7,178 nt of DNA from Methanobacterium sp. (GTDB lineage Archaea; Methanobacteriota; Methanobacteria; Methanobacteriales; Methanobacteriaceae). The first letter of the stretch is position 1; every line of letters starts with the position of its first letter. The notes beneath the pieces were generated by a model that saw only the letters and a list, made by a program, of their open reading frames with translations, made no database searches and was not told the origin of the DNA. Positions 1 through 6,809 of this stretch are shown one piece after another. The stretch covers positions 1 to 7,178 of the forward strand of contig PMGM01000094.1 of NCBI GenBank assembly GCA_003158115.1. Direction: 5' to 3'. The position numbers and the translations under genes were made by a program.

Positions 1-36
1 GACACTTAACTCATTTTAACAACACACATGTTAAGA

Positions 37-749
37 TTATTTAAAAAAAAATTTAATTTGATAACTTAAGAAGTATGGATCGTAGGGACATTTTTTTATG
101 TAATATGGTAAGCTAGCATTTTCGTAGATCTCAGAACCATTTACTCCCTTGAGATATTTTTTAAGACTCGAACCATAATTAATCCTAGCATTTTTTATGC
201 TCACACAACCAAATTTTTTGCATTTAATGAATGATAATGGATCAGAAATCTCTGTAGAACTATTAGAGTTCATTGAAAATTTATTTTGAGGATATGTTCC
301 CAATATAGATATATTTTGATTAACTATGTGATTGTAGGTAATATTATCATTCATAACCAAAATAGTCGAATTTACTTCTATTTCAAATGGATCTGAAGCA
401 GAATCAACAGAGTTGATTATACATCTAACATTTACACCGGAGTTATTCTGATAATTTGTACTTAAATCTTTCATTTTCTGTTCAATAGCATTTTTAATTA
501 GAATTCGACTATTTGGAAGTGAATTTCCATTGGTTATGGCATTATCAACAGTTTCTTTTAAAACTTGTCTGGTTATTATTGGTATATTTCTTTCAACATC
601 CCCTGAAATGTAGAATGAATTATCAGATTTAATTATAGTGTCCACTGATTTGTCCAAGTTAACCATATCTACGAGTACATCAAAAGAAGTATTGAAGGTA
701 TAATCAGTAGAAATGCTAATCCACCTATTATATAGCCGTTGTTTTCCAT
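37..749 (-). pseudogene. Frameshifted membrane-anchored surface protein, unknown function
   Basis: Reading on minus from an ATG at 749-747, the first 24 codons encode MENNGYIIGG followed by a very hydrophobic stretch ending LLLM. Two codons later (TAC TCG) a TAG at 671-669 ends the frame. The rest lies in another frame, open from before 666 down to 37: an ectodomain-like region of about 209 residues. Adding one base near 675-680 (for example restoring ATGG before TACTC) joins the two into one protein with a short N-terminal anchor that reads on as VLVDMVNLDKS. The ectodomain has about seven N-x-S/T sequons and a few cysteines, as expected of a cell-surface protein. It ends in a low-complexity IKFFFK tail encoded by a run of nine Ts, which suggests 3' loss. 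TTATAAATTT at 800-791 (minus) is a candidate TATA box for a short leader before 749. I recall similar hypothetical proteins in Methanobacterium but cannot name a function. A sequencing or assembly error is the alternative to true decay. Confidence 0.6.
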
Positions 750-1089
750 AGTTTTATGATATTATTAATGTTGGAATTATTATTAACAATAAATTTATAA
801 GTGTTCATACAATATAAACAAAGGGTATTATATCCAGAAATTTCGATGTAGAATCGTTGTTTGGAATGGAAGCATATAATAATTCAAAAATAAAATTGTT
901 AATATTATCAAATTAGATAAGAGTTAATTATCTTAATATATAAAGAGAATTAGATTAGAATTAAATATGTGAATTATTTTATTAAATTCAATCAACAAAA
1001 TTGATAAAGTACGTTTTTTAAAGCGATACATAAAAAAACATAGTTGCAGTAATTAATTTACAATTAAAGGTATATTTAGGAGGTTCAAT
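750..1089. other. AT-rich divergent intergenic region with candidate promoters
   Basis: About 340 bases without a credible coding frame on either strand. On minus, TATA-like TTATAAATTT (800-791) and TGTTTATATT (820-811) could drive the broken surface-protein gene. On plus, TTAATATATAAA (933-944) and TACATAAA (1026-1033) are candidate TATA boxes for the DUF35-cfbA-thiL operon. The second would give a leader of about 35 bases, the first one of about 120. In DNA this AT-rich, TATA-like strings also occur by chance, so none is firmly assigned. I found no tRNA-like fold, repeat array or clear riboswitch. Confidence 0.4.
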
Positions 1090-1488
1090 ATGAAAGATAT
1101 CGTAAGAGGTTGGCGCCATATCCAGCAACGATACAATCTCATCGGATCAAAATGTTCCCAGTGTGGAAATGTTTTTTTCCCAAGTAGAGTTTTATGTCCT
1201 GAATGCAGAAGAAAGGGTAAAATTGAAGACTTTAAATTTAGTGGTGAAGGTAAGATTCACACTTTTTCAGTGATACACACCCCAACAGATGAATTCAAAA
1301 CACTTGCACCATATGTAGTTGCAATCATTAAACTAGAAGAAGGTGCACAAATAACATCCCAGATCGTAGACTGTGATCCTGACATGGTTGAAATAGGCGA
1401 CGATGTTGAGATGGTATTTAGAAAAATCAAAGAAGAAGGCGAAGACGGAGTGATATCATATGGCTACAAATTCAAGCTCAAAAACTAG
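1090..1488 (+). CDS. Zn-ribbon/OB-fold (DUF35) acyl-CoA-binding scaffold protein
   Basis: A 132-residue protein with the two-part DUF35 layout. An N-terminal rubredoxin-like zinc ribbon has cysteine pairs C22/C25 and C36/C39 (KCSQCG and LCPECR). An OB-fold follows, starting around GEGKIHTFSVIHTP and running to the C-terminus. In archaea, proteins of this family hold acetoacetyl-CoA thiolase and HMG-CoA synthase together and provide a shared CoA-binding site, so that acetoacetyl-CoA passes directly to mevalonate synthesis. The length and the TDEFKTLAPYVVAIIKLEEG region fit that subgroup. No thiolase or HMG-CoA synthase gene is seen beside it, so the role is inferred from the family, and a paralogue with other thiolase-like partners remains possible. 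The ATG is well supported by AGGAGGT at 1078-1084, five bases upstream. The 3' end overlaps cfbA by 29 bases, so the two are probably translated together. Confidence 0.85.
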   Translation: MKDIVRGWRHIQQRYNLIGSKCSQCGNVFFPSRVLCPECRRKGKIEDFKFSGEGKIHTFSVIHTPTDEFKTLAPYVVAIIKLEEGAQITSQIVDCDPDMVEIGDDVEMVFRKIKEEGEDGVISYGYKFKLKN

Positions 1489-1909
1489 GATTGGTGTATT
1501 GTTGGTCGGACATGGAAGCAGATTACCCTATGGAAAGGATGTTGTAACTCAGATTGCTGACATGTATCGGGAAGATGAAGGTCTTCTTGTTGAAGTAGGA
1601 TTTATGAACATGTCAAAACCATCTATCCCCGAAGCAATTAATAGCCTTGCACAACAAGGTGCGGAAAAGATCGTTGTAACACCAGTTTTCCTCGCCCATG
1701 GTGTCCATACAACAGAAGATATACCAAGAATTCTCGGACTCAACAATGGACATGGAGATAGTGAACATAACCATGGTCATGGACACAGCCATGAAGATGA
1801 AAATCAAGTTAAAATTGATTTTAAAGGTGAGATTATCTATACAGAACCTTTAGGTGCTGATAGAAGGATCGCAGCAATAATTAACGACAGGGTTAATGAT
1901 GCCCTCTAA
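1460..1909 (+). CDS. cfbA: Sirohydrochlorin nickel/cobalt chelatase (CfbA/CbiX-S)
   Basis: A 149-residue class II chelatase of the short archaeal type, which works as a homodimer. It inserts Ni2+ into sirohydrochlorin in the first step of coenzyme F430 synthesis and can insert Co2+ for cobamides. The metal-handling histidines are visible: H18 in LLVGHGSR and H80 in PVFLAHGVHT, with the conserved GFMNMSKPSIPEAI segment between them. Residues 98-111 form a loop with six histidines (HGDSEHNHGHGHSH), a family trait thought to bind or deliver metal. The C-terminal YTEPLGADRRIAAIINDR is also typical. The start ATG lies inside the end of the DUF35 gene, with GGAGTGA at 1447-1453 as ribosome site seven bewteen-site bases before the start codon region. 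It overlaps thiL by 14 bases. In a methanogen the nickel role is the expected main one, but the substrate metal cannot be read from sequence alone. Confidence 0.92.
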   Translation: MATNSSSKTRIGVLLVGHGSRLPYGKDVVTQIADMYREDEGLLVEVGFMNMSKPSIPEAINSLAQQGAEKIVVTPVFLAHGVHTTEDIPRILGLNNGHGDSEHNHGHGHSHEDENQVKIDFKGEIIYTEPLGADRRIAAIINDRVNDAL

Positions 1910-2930
1910 TATAGATAAAATTTCTGATCTAGGGGAAAAAAAACTAATCAAAAGACTTTTATCAAAAAGTCAAAATCCCCAGATCAAATCTCTTTTTTTA
2001 GATGAACTTTCAATTAAAAGCTTTTCTGATGATGCAGCCCTTATTGATATTGGAAAAAATTATTTAGTGACATGTTCCGACATGTTAATGGCATATACAC
2101 ATTTTCCTGATGAAATGAGTCCATATCAGATTGGTCAAAAAGTAGTAACTGTAAATGTTAGCGATTTAGCCGCTATGGGTGCTAAAGCCATCGGTATACT
2201 AATTTCAATGGGTTTACCTAGAAACATGAAGTTGTCAGAATTTGATCAAATAATTGATGGAATATTGAGCGCATGTAAAAAATATAATATGGCATTAATA
2301 GGTGGCGATACCAATGAATCGAAAGAATTAACACTTTGTGGTACATGTTTGGGCATTGTAAAAAAAGAAGATGTCATGATGAGACATGGAGCACGTGTGG
2401 GAGATGTTTTAGCTGTTACAGGACCACTTGGACTAGCAGCTGCAGGATTTAAAGTTTTAATCGATGCATCACATAAAATTGATAATCTTAATATAAATTC
2501 TAAAGATTTGGTTACAAAACATGCCCTCGAACCTGAAGCTAAATTAGATACTGGAGTTATATTAGCAAATTCTGGTTCAGTCACTTCTGCTACAGATATA
2601 ACTGATGGTCTTCTCAGTGAGTTGGGTGAGATGATAGATGCATGTGAAGATAACATTGGAATAATATTAAATCAAGAAGATCTTCCTATACCCGAAGTTG
2701 TCTTTGAGATAGCCAATACATCAGAAGATAATCCATTAGAAATGGCCCTTACATATGGAGAAGATTTCGAACTTGTTTTAACTGTTAAACCCGATCATTT
2801 TGAAGATCTACAATCCAGAATTAACCTCTACAAAATCGGATTCATTGATTCATCGGGAACGATCAAGATGATAGATAAGGAAGGAAATACAAATATATTA
2901 ACACCAAAGGGTTATGACCACTTAAAATGA
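1896..2930 (+). CDS. thiL: Thiamine-monophosphate kinase
   Basis: A 344-residue cytosolic ATP-dependent kinase that phosphorylates thiamine monophosphate to thiamine diphosphate, the last step of cofactor B1 synthesis. It belongs to the PurM/ThiL/HypE/SelD superfamily. Motifs in order: SDDAAL (44-49, usually GDDAA), CSDML near 60-64, the strong VNVSDLAAMGA block (86-96), LIGGDT (134-139) for Mg-ATP and substrate, TDITDGLLSELG (233-244), TYGEDFEL (286-293) and the C-terminal KGYDH (338-342). Length and motif spacing are normal and no catalytic block is missing. The start overlaps the end of cfbA by 14 bases, which suggests translational coupling. There are two adjacent ATGs at 1896 and 1899. 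The weak AGGGT site at 1889-1893 is better spaced for the second, so residue numbers may shift by one. Confidence 0.95.
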   Translation: MMPSNIDKISDLGEKKLIKRLLSKSQNPQIKSLFLDELSIKSFSDDAALIDIGKNYLVTCSDMLMAYTHFPDEMSPYQIGQKVVTVNVSDLAAMGAKAIGILISMGLPRNMKLSEFDQIIDGILSACKKYNMALIGGDTNESKELTLCGTCLGIVKKEDVMMRHGARVGDVLAVTGPLGLAAAGFKVLIDASHKIDNLNINSKDLVTKHALEPEAKLDTGVILANSGSVTSATDITDGLLSELGEMIDACEDNIGIILNQEDLPIPEVVFEIANTSEDNPLEMALTYGEDFELVLTVKPDHFEDLQSRINLYKIGFIDSSGTIKMIDKEGNTNILTPKGYDHLK

Positions 2931-3009
2931 CCTATAATATTCAATAAAAAATTAATAGAAATATTAATAATAGGGTTCTATCAAAAAATGAACGATTTTG
3001 GTGTTAAAA

Positions 3010-4017
3010 TTGATAAAAGAAGCTATTTTGTACGACAAATTAGATAACTCATTGAATTGTAAAGTATGTGAAAGGAGATGTGTGATCTCTGATCATAAAA
3101 AAGGATTTTGTGATATGCGTGAGAATATCGATGGAAAACTCTACACATTGAACTATGCAGCTGCATCTTCTGTAGCAGTAGATCCAATCGAAAAGAAACC
3201 TTTATTCAATTTTTATCCTGGTTCAACTGTTCTATCCCTTGGATCTGTTGGGTGCAACTTCCGATGTAAACACTGCCAGAACTGGAATATATCTCAAGCT
3301 GGACTTGATGAGGTTTCCCTACGTGAAATATTACCTGAAGATGCTGTAAAACTTGCAAAAGAATATAAATGTAAATCTATTGCATGGACATACAATGAGC
3401 CAACTATGTGGTTGGAGTATACAATCGATTCTGCTAAACTTGCAAAGGATAACGGTTTAAAAAGCATTTATGTAACAAATGGATATATGACAGAGGAGTC
3501 ACTTGATATGATAGGCCCATATCTTGATGCCGCAAATGTTGATCTCAAAGGGATTTCAGAACAATTCTATAAGGAACTCTGCGATGCAAGAATGCAACCT
3601 GTTCTTGACAACATCAAAAGGATCTATGATAAAAAGATACATCTTGAAGTTACTAATTTGATGATACCTGGTTATAATGACTCTGAGAAGAATATAGAAT
3701 CACTTGTAAATTTCATGGTAGATGAGGTTGGTGTTGATGTGCCATTGCACTTCACAAGATTTTTCCCATATTACGAACTGAAAAATGTACCACCCACCGC
3801 AGTTGCCGACCTTGAAAAAGCATATAAAATTGCAAATGAAGCAGGCATGAAATATGTTTACATTGGAAATGTACCTTCTGGTACAGGAGGAAATACCTAC
3901 TGCCACAACTGCGGAGAAGTTCTCATTGAAAGGGATGGATATCAGGTTATAGCAGATAGTATTAAAATGGATAAAAAATGTCCAAAATGTGGGACTAAAG
4001 CAGATATCATCGTATAA
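3010..4017 (+). CDS. amrS: AmmeMemoRadiSam system radical SAM enzyme AmrS
   Basis: A 335-residue radical SAM protein of the AmrS (COG1180-like) type. The [4Fe-4S] cluster motif that binds S-adenosylmethionine is CNFRCKHC (C82, C86, C89). Before it is the characteristic Cys cluster C17-C20-C24-C34 (NCKVCERRCVISDHKKGFCD). The C-terminus carries a zinc ribbon, C298/C301 with C324/C327 (TYCHNCG and KCPKCG). Other family blocks are SIAWTYNEPTMWLEY, YVTNGYM, ANVDLKG and LHFTRFFPYYEL. AmrS occurs with the Memo and AMMECR1 families; its substrate is unsettled and the partners are not in this window. I chose TTG at 3010 because GGTG at 3000-3003 sits six bases upstream and the protein then begins (M)IKEAILYDKL, as family members do. 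In-frame TTG 2998 and GTG 3001 lack a ribosome site. Older annotation may call it a pyruvate formate-lyase activating enzyme, which is misleading. Confidence 0.9.
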   Translation: MIKEAILYDKLDNSLNCKVCERRCVISDHKKGFCDMRENIDGKLYTLNYAAASSVAVDPIEKKPLFNFYPGSTVLSLGSVGCNFRCKHCQNWNISQAGLDEVSLREILPEDAVKLAKEYKCKSIAWTYNEPTMWLEYTIDSAKLAKDNGLKSIYVTNGYMTEESLDMIGPYLDAANVDLKGISEQFYKELCDARMQPVLDNIKRIYDKKIHLEVTNLMIPGYNDSEKNIESLVNFMVDEVGVDVPLHFTRFFPYYELKNVPPTAVADLEKAYKIANEAGMKYVYIGNVPSGTGGNTYCHNCGEVLIERDGYQVIADSIKMDKKCPKCGTKADIIV

Positions 4018-4033
4018 CTCAAAGTCCCAGGTA

Positions 4034-4048
4034 TTATTTTTAAAATAA
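4034..4048. terminator. Bidirectional AT palindrome between convergent genes
   Basis: TTATTTT-T-AAAATAA is a perfect 7-1-7 inverted repeat in the 50-base spacer between the stops of amrS (plus) and the ubiD-like gene (minus). It gives a T-rich stretch on each strand just after a stop codon, which suits archaeal termination at oligo-T tracts. The role is inferred from position and composition; the stem is too AT-rich to be a strong hairpin. Confidence 0.45.
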
Positions 4049-4067
4049 GATAATTGAGAAAGTAATG

Positions 4068-5354
4068 TCAGTCCATGGTTTTACTGACCCTTTCAAATTT
4101 CTCTTTTTTATTTAATAATTTGGTTGCATCAACCCCTACTTTTGTTGTTGTTCCATCAGGAGTTGCACGCGGATCAAGTGACGATCCTCTTGCACCAGGT
4201 ACAATTAGAATATCTTCATCTCCTTTAACTCGTGTTGCAATAGCATATTCAATATCATCACCATTAAAAATATTTATATCCTCATCCACAACCACACAAT
4301 GTTTTAAGGACGGATGTGCTGCAAGAGCAGCCATAATAACATTTTTTCCATCACCGGGTGTCTGTTTTTGAATTGAAATTGCTGCATGAAGCCAACAACA
4401 ACCTCCTTCTGTTAAAACTACATTTTTTACGGTTGGGACCGTATTTTGAACCGCCCTATATATTCTGGGTTCTTGAGGTAAACCTTGTAGCAGTTTATGT
4501 TCATTTCCTGCAGGCATTATAGCATGGTAAAGTGGTTTATCTTTACAATGCATCTTTCCGATACTTATTACAGGTTCCTGTCTTATAACATCATAAGTAT
4601 CAGTTAAATCAACGAAAGGGCCTTCAGAATCTCTTTCATGAGGAATTATCTGACCTTCAAGGAGTATTTCACAATCCGGTACTTCTAAATCGACTGTATC
4701 ACATTTAATAAGCTTCATTTCTCCATTGTGGAAAGAGTTAGCAACCTCAAGTTCATCTGCTGTTATTGGTATTGATGTACATGAAGCAAGAAGTGTTGCA
4801 GGATTAATTCCTATTGCAATTGCAATTTCAAGTGGTTCATCCAATTCTTCTGCTTTTTTATAGTAGGTGTAAAGGTTTCTTGGAACTATTCTAACTCCTA
4901 AACGATCTTTACCTTTAACAAGCATCCTATGTATTGATGCATTTCTGACTCCTGTTTCAGGATCCTTTGCTATTATTACCCCTGCTGTCAGATAGGGCCC
5001 TCCATCCTTTTTGTAGAATGTTGGAACAGGAAGTTTAGTAAGGTCTGCCTTCATGGAAGTTTTAAAGGATTTTTCCGTTGATTCTATTTTCTCAATCTTT
5101 GTTGGATTTTCTGTTGCTTGAATTATCCTTGATATGATTTCAGGCACTGTTGAAGATATGGATCTTGCTATTTTTTCTCTTGTGTTACAGATACCGGAAA
5201 TTATTCCCATATCACTTTCTTTGATATTGTTGAAAATTACAACTTCATTATTATGTTCCTTTAATATTTTAGAAACTTCATATTTGGTTGATACTTGCTC
5301 ATCAATAGTTATAATATTAAAATCATTTTCAAGGGTTTTTAAAAATTCTCTCAT
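4068..5354 (-). CDS. UbiD-family decarboxylase, probable anhydromevalonate phosphate decarboxylase
   Basis: A 428-residue member of the prenylated-FMN-dependent UbiD family, in the compact archaeal form. The catalytic elements are visible: N138 and R143 in RNASIHRM (the N-x4-R pair that binds the metal/prFMN phosphate and acts in catalysis), E244 in [11 protein letters not shown] (the acidic residue of the E-R-E triad, with D249 in the second acidic position), and the conserved [12 protein letters not shown] block near 386-397. In archaea with the modified mevalonate pathway, this type decarboxylates trans-anhydromevalonate 5-phosphate to isopentenyl phosphate, after an aconitase-X dehydratase and before isopentenyl phosphate kinase. 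A UbiX prenyltransferase, not in this window, would make the cofactor. The substrate is inferred from family and taxon; a decarboxylase for another alkenoic or aromatic acid is the alternative. The start is backed by GGAGTTG at 5367-5361 on minus. An ACTATATATT box at 5410-5401 suggests its own promoter. Confidence 0.85.
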   Translation of the reverse strand: MREFLKTLENDFNIITIDEQVSTKYEVSKILKEHNNEVVIFNNIKESDMGIISGICNTREKIARSISSTVPEIISRIIQATENPTKIEKIESTEKSFKTSMKADLTKLPVPTFYKKDGGPYLTAGVIIAKDPETGVRNASIHRMLVKGKDRLGVRIVPRNLYTYYKKAEELDEPLEIAIAIGINPATLLASCTSIPITADELEVANSFHNGEMKLIKCDTVDLEVPDCEILLEGQIIPHERDSEGPFVDLTDTYDVIRQEPVISIGKMHCKDKPLYHAIMPAGNEHKLLQGLPQEPRIYRAVQNTVPTVKNVVLTEGGCCWLHAAISIQKQTPGDGKNVIMAALAAHPSLKHCVVVDEDINIFNGDDIEYAIATRVKGDEDILIVPGARGSSLDPRATPDGTTTKVGVDATKLLNKKEKFERVSKTMD

Positions 5355-5400
5355 CTAATTCAACTCCATATTAAATTACCTAATAAAGCAGATTTTATCC

Positions 5401-5410
5401 AATATATAGT
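5401..5410 (-). promoter_or_regulatory. Candidate TATA box for the ubiD-like gene
   Basis: On minus this reads ACTATATATT, close to the archaeal TATA consensus. About 25 bases downstream would put transcription start near 5380, leaving a leader of about 25 bases that contains the GGAGTTG ribosome site at 5367-5361. It lies just past the stop codon of the small membrane-protein gene. Spacing is good; no upstream BRE can be assigned with confidence. Confidence 0.45.
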
Positions 5411-5418
5411 ATCAGGGC

Positions 5419-5547
5419 CTACTTTATGGTGGATGCAACTATCATTACAATGAATATAACTGCTACTCCTAAGATCAAATAGTTAACATTACATCCACAT
5501 CCTTCTACTTCACAGAGATTTTCATCGATTTTATTATCTTTTTTCAT
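5419..5547 (-). CDS. Small Cys-rich single-pass membrane protein, unknown function
   Basis: A 42-residue frame that is easy to miss because of its size. It starts with the charged MKKDNKIDENL, then a cysteine cluster at C12, C17 and C19 (LCEVEGCGCN), then one hydrophobic segment over about residues 22-40 (VNYLILGVAVIFIVMIVAST), and ends in IK. This layout of a soluble head with three cysteines before a membrane helix looks like a real mini-protein rather than chance. It lies 21 bases after the purE stop on the same strand and is probably cotranscribed with it. Against it, there is no clear ribosome site before the ATG. I do not recognise the family. The cysteines could bind a metal or form disulfides, but no function can be assigned. 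Confidence 0.6.
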   Translation of the reverse strand: MKKDNKIDENLCEVEGCGCNVNYLILGVAVIFIVMIVASTIK

Positions 5548-5568
5548 TGTATCGTGTTGTTATGTTGT

Positions 5569-6594
5569 CTAATTATCGGGACAGTTCATATTTCCTTTAA
5601 AATCTAACAATTCCTGTTTTATATTTGCATCGCCAATCCCCAGCATTTCAGCAGTAAGTATAGCCGCATTACCACCTGAATCGATCCCAAGTGTAGCAAC
5701 GGGAACACCAGGAGGCATGTTAACCATGGATAGCAGTGCGTCTAATCCACCAAGCCTTATGTTACATGGAACACCTATTACTGGTTTTTCTGTGAAACCA
5801 ACAACAGCACCAGTTACATGGGCGGAAAGTCCGGAAATAGCTATGTATAATTTAACAGCCTTTGTTTCTTCCATGAACTTTTCAAATTTCTTAGGATGCC
5901 TAATTGGAGATATTACACTAGTGTTATATGTAATTCTCAGTTTATCAAGAAATTTGGTTGTTTTCTTTGCAATTTTTATATCAGAATAACTTCCCGCTAT
6001 AACTGCAACATCAGGATATCCTGTATCATCAGATTCCACAAGATCATCTTCTTTTGTAGTTTCCAGTTCGTCTATTTCAAACGAGTGTCTGGAATAGTAA
6101 TTTCCTGTTAATTTTTCAGCAAGTTGTTCTTCATCATTCTTTAATTTAAAGAAGAATTCTCTTCTCATTTTGGAAAGTTTTGTTCTTATACCTGCATCAT
6201 GTATTCCCACTATCTGTGCAGCTAGTATTGCACCATTTTCGCCACGATCTATTCCAACCGTAGCTACAGGTGCACCAACAGGCATTTGAACAATTGCAAA
6301 GAGTGCATCTAGCCCTCCAAGTTTCACTGATACAGGAACCCCAACAACTGGTTTATATGTATTAGCTGCTATTATCCCCGGAAGGTGGGCTGAAAGTCCA
6401 GCAATTCCTATGAAAACTTCCACACCGTTTGCAGTAGATTCTTCTACTATTTTTTTAACCTTTTCATGTGTTCTATGTGCAGATGCTACTCTCACATCAT
6501 ATGAGATACCCAGGATCTCCAGAATACCTATAGATTTCTCTGCTACATTAAAATCTGAAGCACTTCCAAGTATTATCATGACCTTTGGTTCCAT
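5569..6594 (-). CDS. purE: Tandem two-domain PurE, 5-(carboxyamino)imidazole ribonucleotide mutase/AIR carboxylase
   Basis: A 341-residue fusion of two PurE domains; single-domain PurE is about 160-170 residues. PurE produces CAIR (4-carboxy-AIR) in purine synthesis, from N5-CAIR or, in some organisms, directly from AIR and CO2. Domain 1 (about 4-147) has GSASD (10-14), the catalytic-site SAHR (38-41, H40), AGLSAHLPG (65-73) and QMPVGAPVATVGID. A charged linker covers about 148-194. Domain 2 (about 195-335) keeps GSYSD (201-205), SGLSAHVTG (254-262) and NMPPGVPVATLGID, but SAHR has become SPIR (229-232), so the histidine position is I231. Domain 1 is therefore probably the active one and domain 2 structural; this is inference. 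Motifs are closer to class I (AHLPG) than to class II. The start is the ATG at 6594, with GAGGT (6604-6600) six bases upstream; an in-frame TTG at 6606 overlaps that ribosome site and is unlikely. Confidence 0.93.
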   Translation of the reverse strand: MEPKVMIILGSASDFNVAEKSIGILEILGISYDVRVASAHRTHEKVKKIVEESTANGVEVFIGIAGLSAHLPGIIAANTYKPVVGVPVSVKLGGLDALFAIVQMPVGAPVATVGIDRGENGAILAAQIVGIHDAGIRTKLSKMRREFFFKLKNDEEQLAEKLTGNYYSRHSFEIDELETTKEDDLVESDDTGYPDVAVIAGSYSDIKIAKKTTKFLDKLRITYNTSVISPIRHPKKFEKFMEETKAVKLYIAISGLSAHVTGAVVGFTEKPVIGVPCNIRLGGLDALLSMVNMPPGVPVATLGIDSGGNAAILTAEMLGIGDANIKQELLDFKGNMNCPDN

Positions 6595-6809
6595 GTTATA
6601 CCTCAATAATTATTTTAATTATATAAAAAAAATGTAGAAATGTTTATGTTATTAAAAATTATATTGTTGAAGAGTTAATAAAGTTTCTGAGAATAGTATA
6701 AAATAAAAAAAATATTATTAAAATTTTTTAATTTAATTTACCAAAACGTACTTATATTTTTATGTCATGTTCACGTATAGAATATGAAAGGAACTATGAG
6801 GTGTGCCTT
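6595..6809. promoter_or_regulatory. Divergent promoter region between purE and the glycosyltransferase gene
   Basis: About 215 very AT-rich bases between divergent genes. For the plus gene, CTTATATTTT at 6751-6760, preceded by a purine-rich CCAAAACGTA that could serve as BRE, puts transcription start near 6780 and a leader of about 30 bases. For purE on minus, TTTTATACT at 6703-6695 is a possible TATA box with a leader of about 80 bases. TTTATATAA at 6627-6619 is a better match but would start transcription inside the ribosome site. The plus-strand promoter is the more convincing one. No purine riboswitch or operator repeat was seen. Confidence 0.45.

Noticed and set aside
1549..1807. Two minus-strand open frames of about 65 codons inside cfbA
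   Set aside because: They are antisense to a clear chelatase gene with conserved motifs and have no ribosome site or recognisable protein features.
2246..2656. Minus-strand open frame of 136 codons inside thiL
   Set aside because: It mirrors the conserved thiL coding frame; its length follows from the codon use of thiL and it has no family features.
2931..2974. Imperfect inverted repeat (CCTATAATATT with AATATT...ATAGG) between thiL and amrS, considered as a terminator or regulatory hairpin
   Set aside because: It is almost all A-T pairs with a four-base bulge and a long loop, and lacks a following T run; in DNA this AT-rich it can easily arise by chance.
4075..4371. Plus-strand open frame of 98 codons opposite the decarboxylase gene
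   Set aside because: It is antisense to a well-conserved UbiD-family C-terminus; Ser/Phe-rich composition is typical of a shadow frame.
5717..6111. Plus-strand open frames opposite purE
   Set aside because: They lie across conserved PurE motifs on the other strand and show no start signals or domains.
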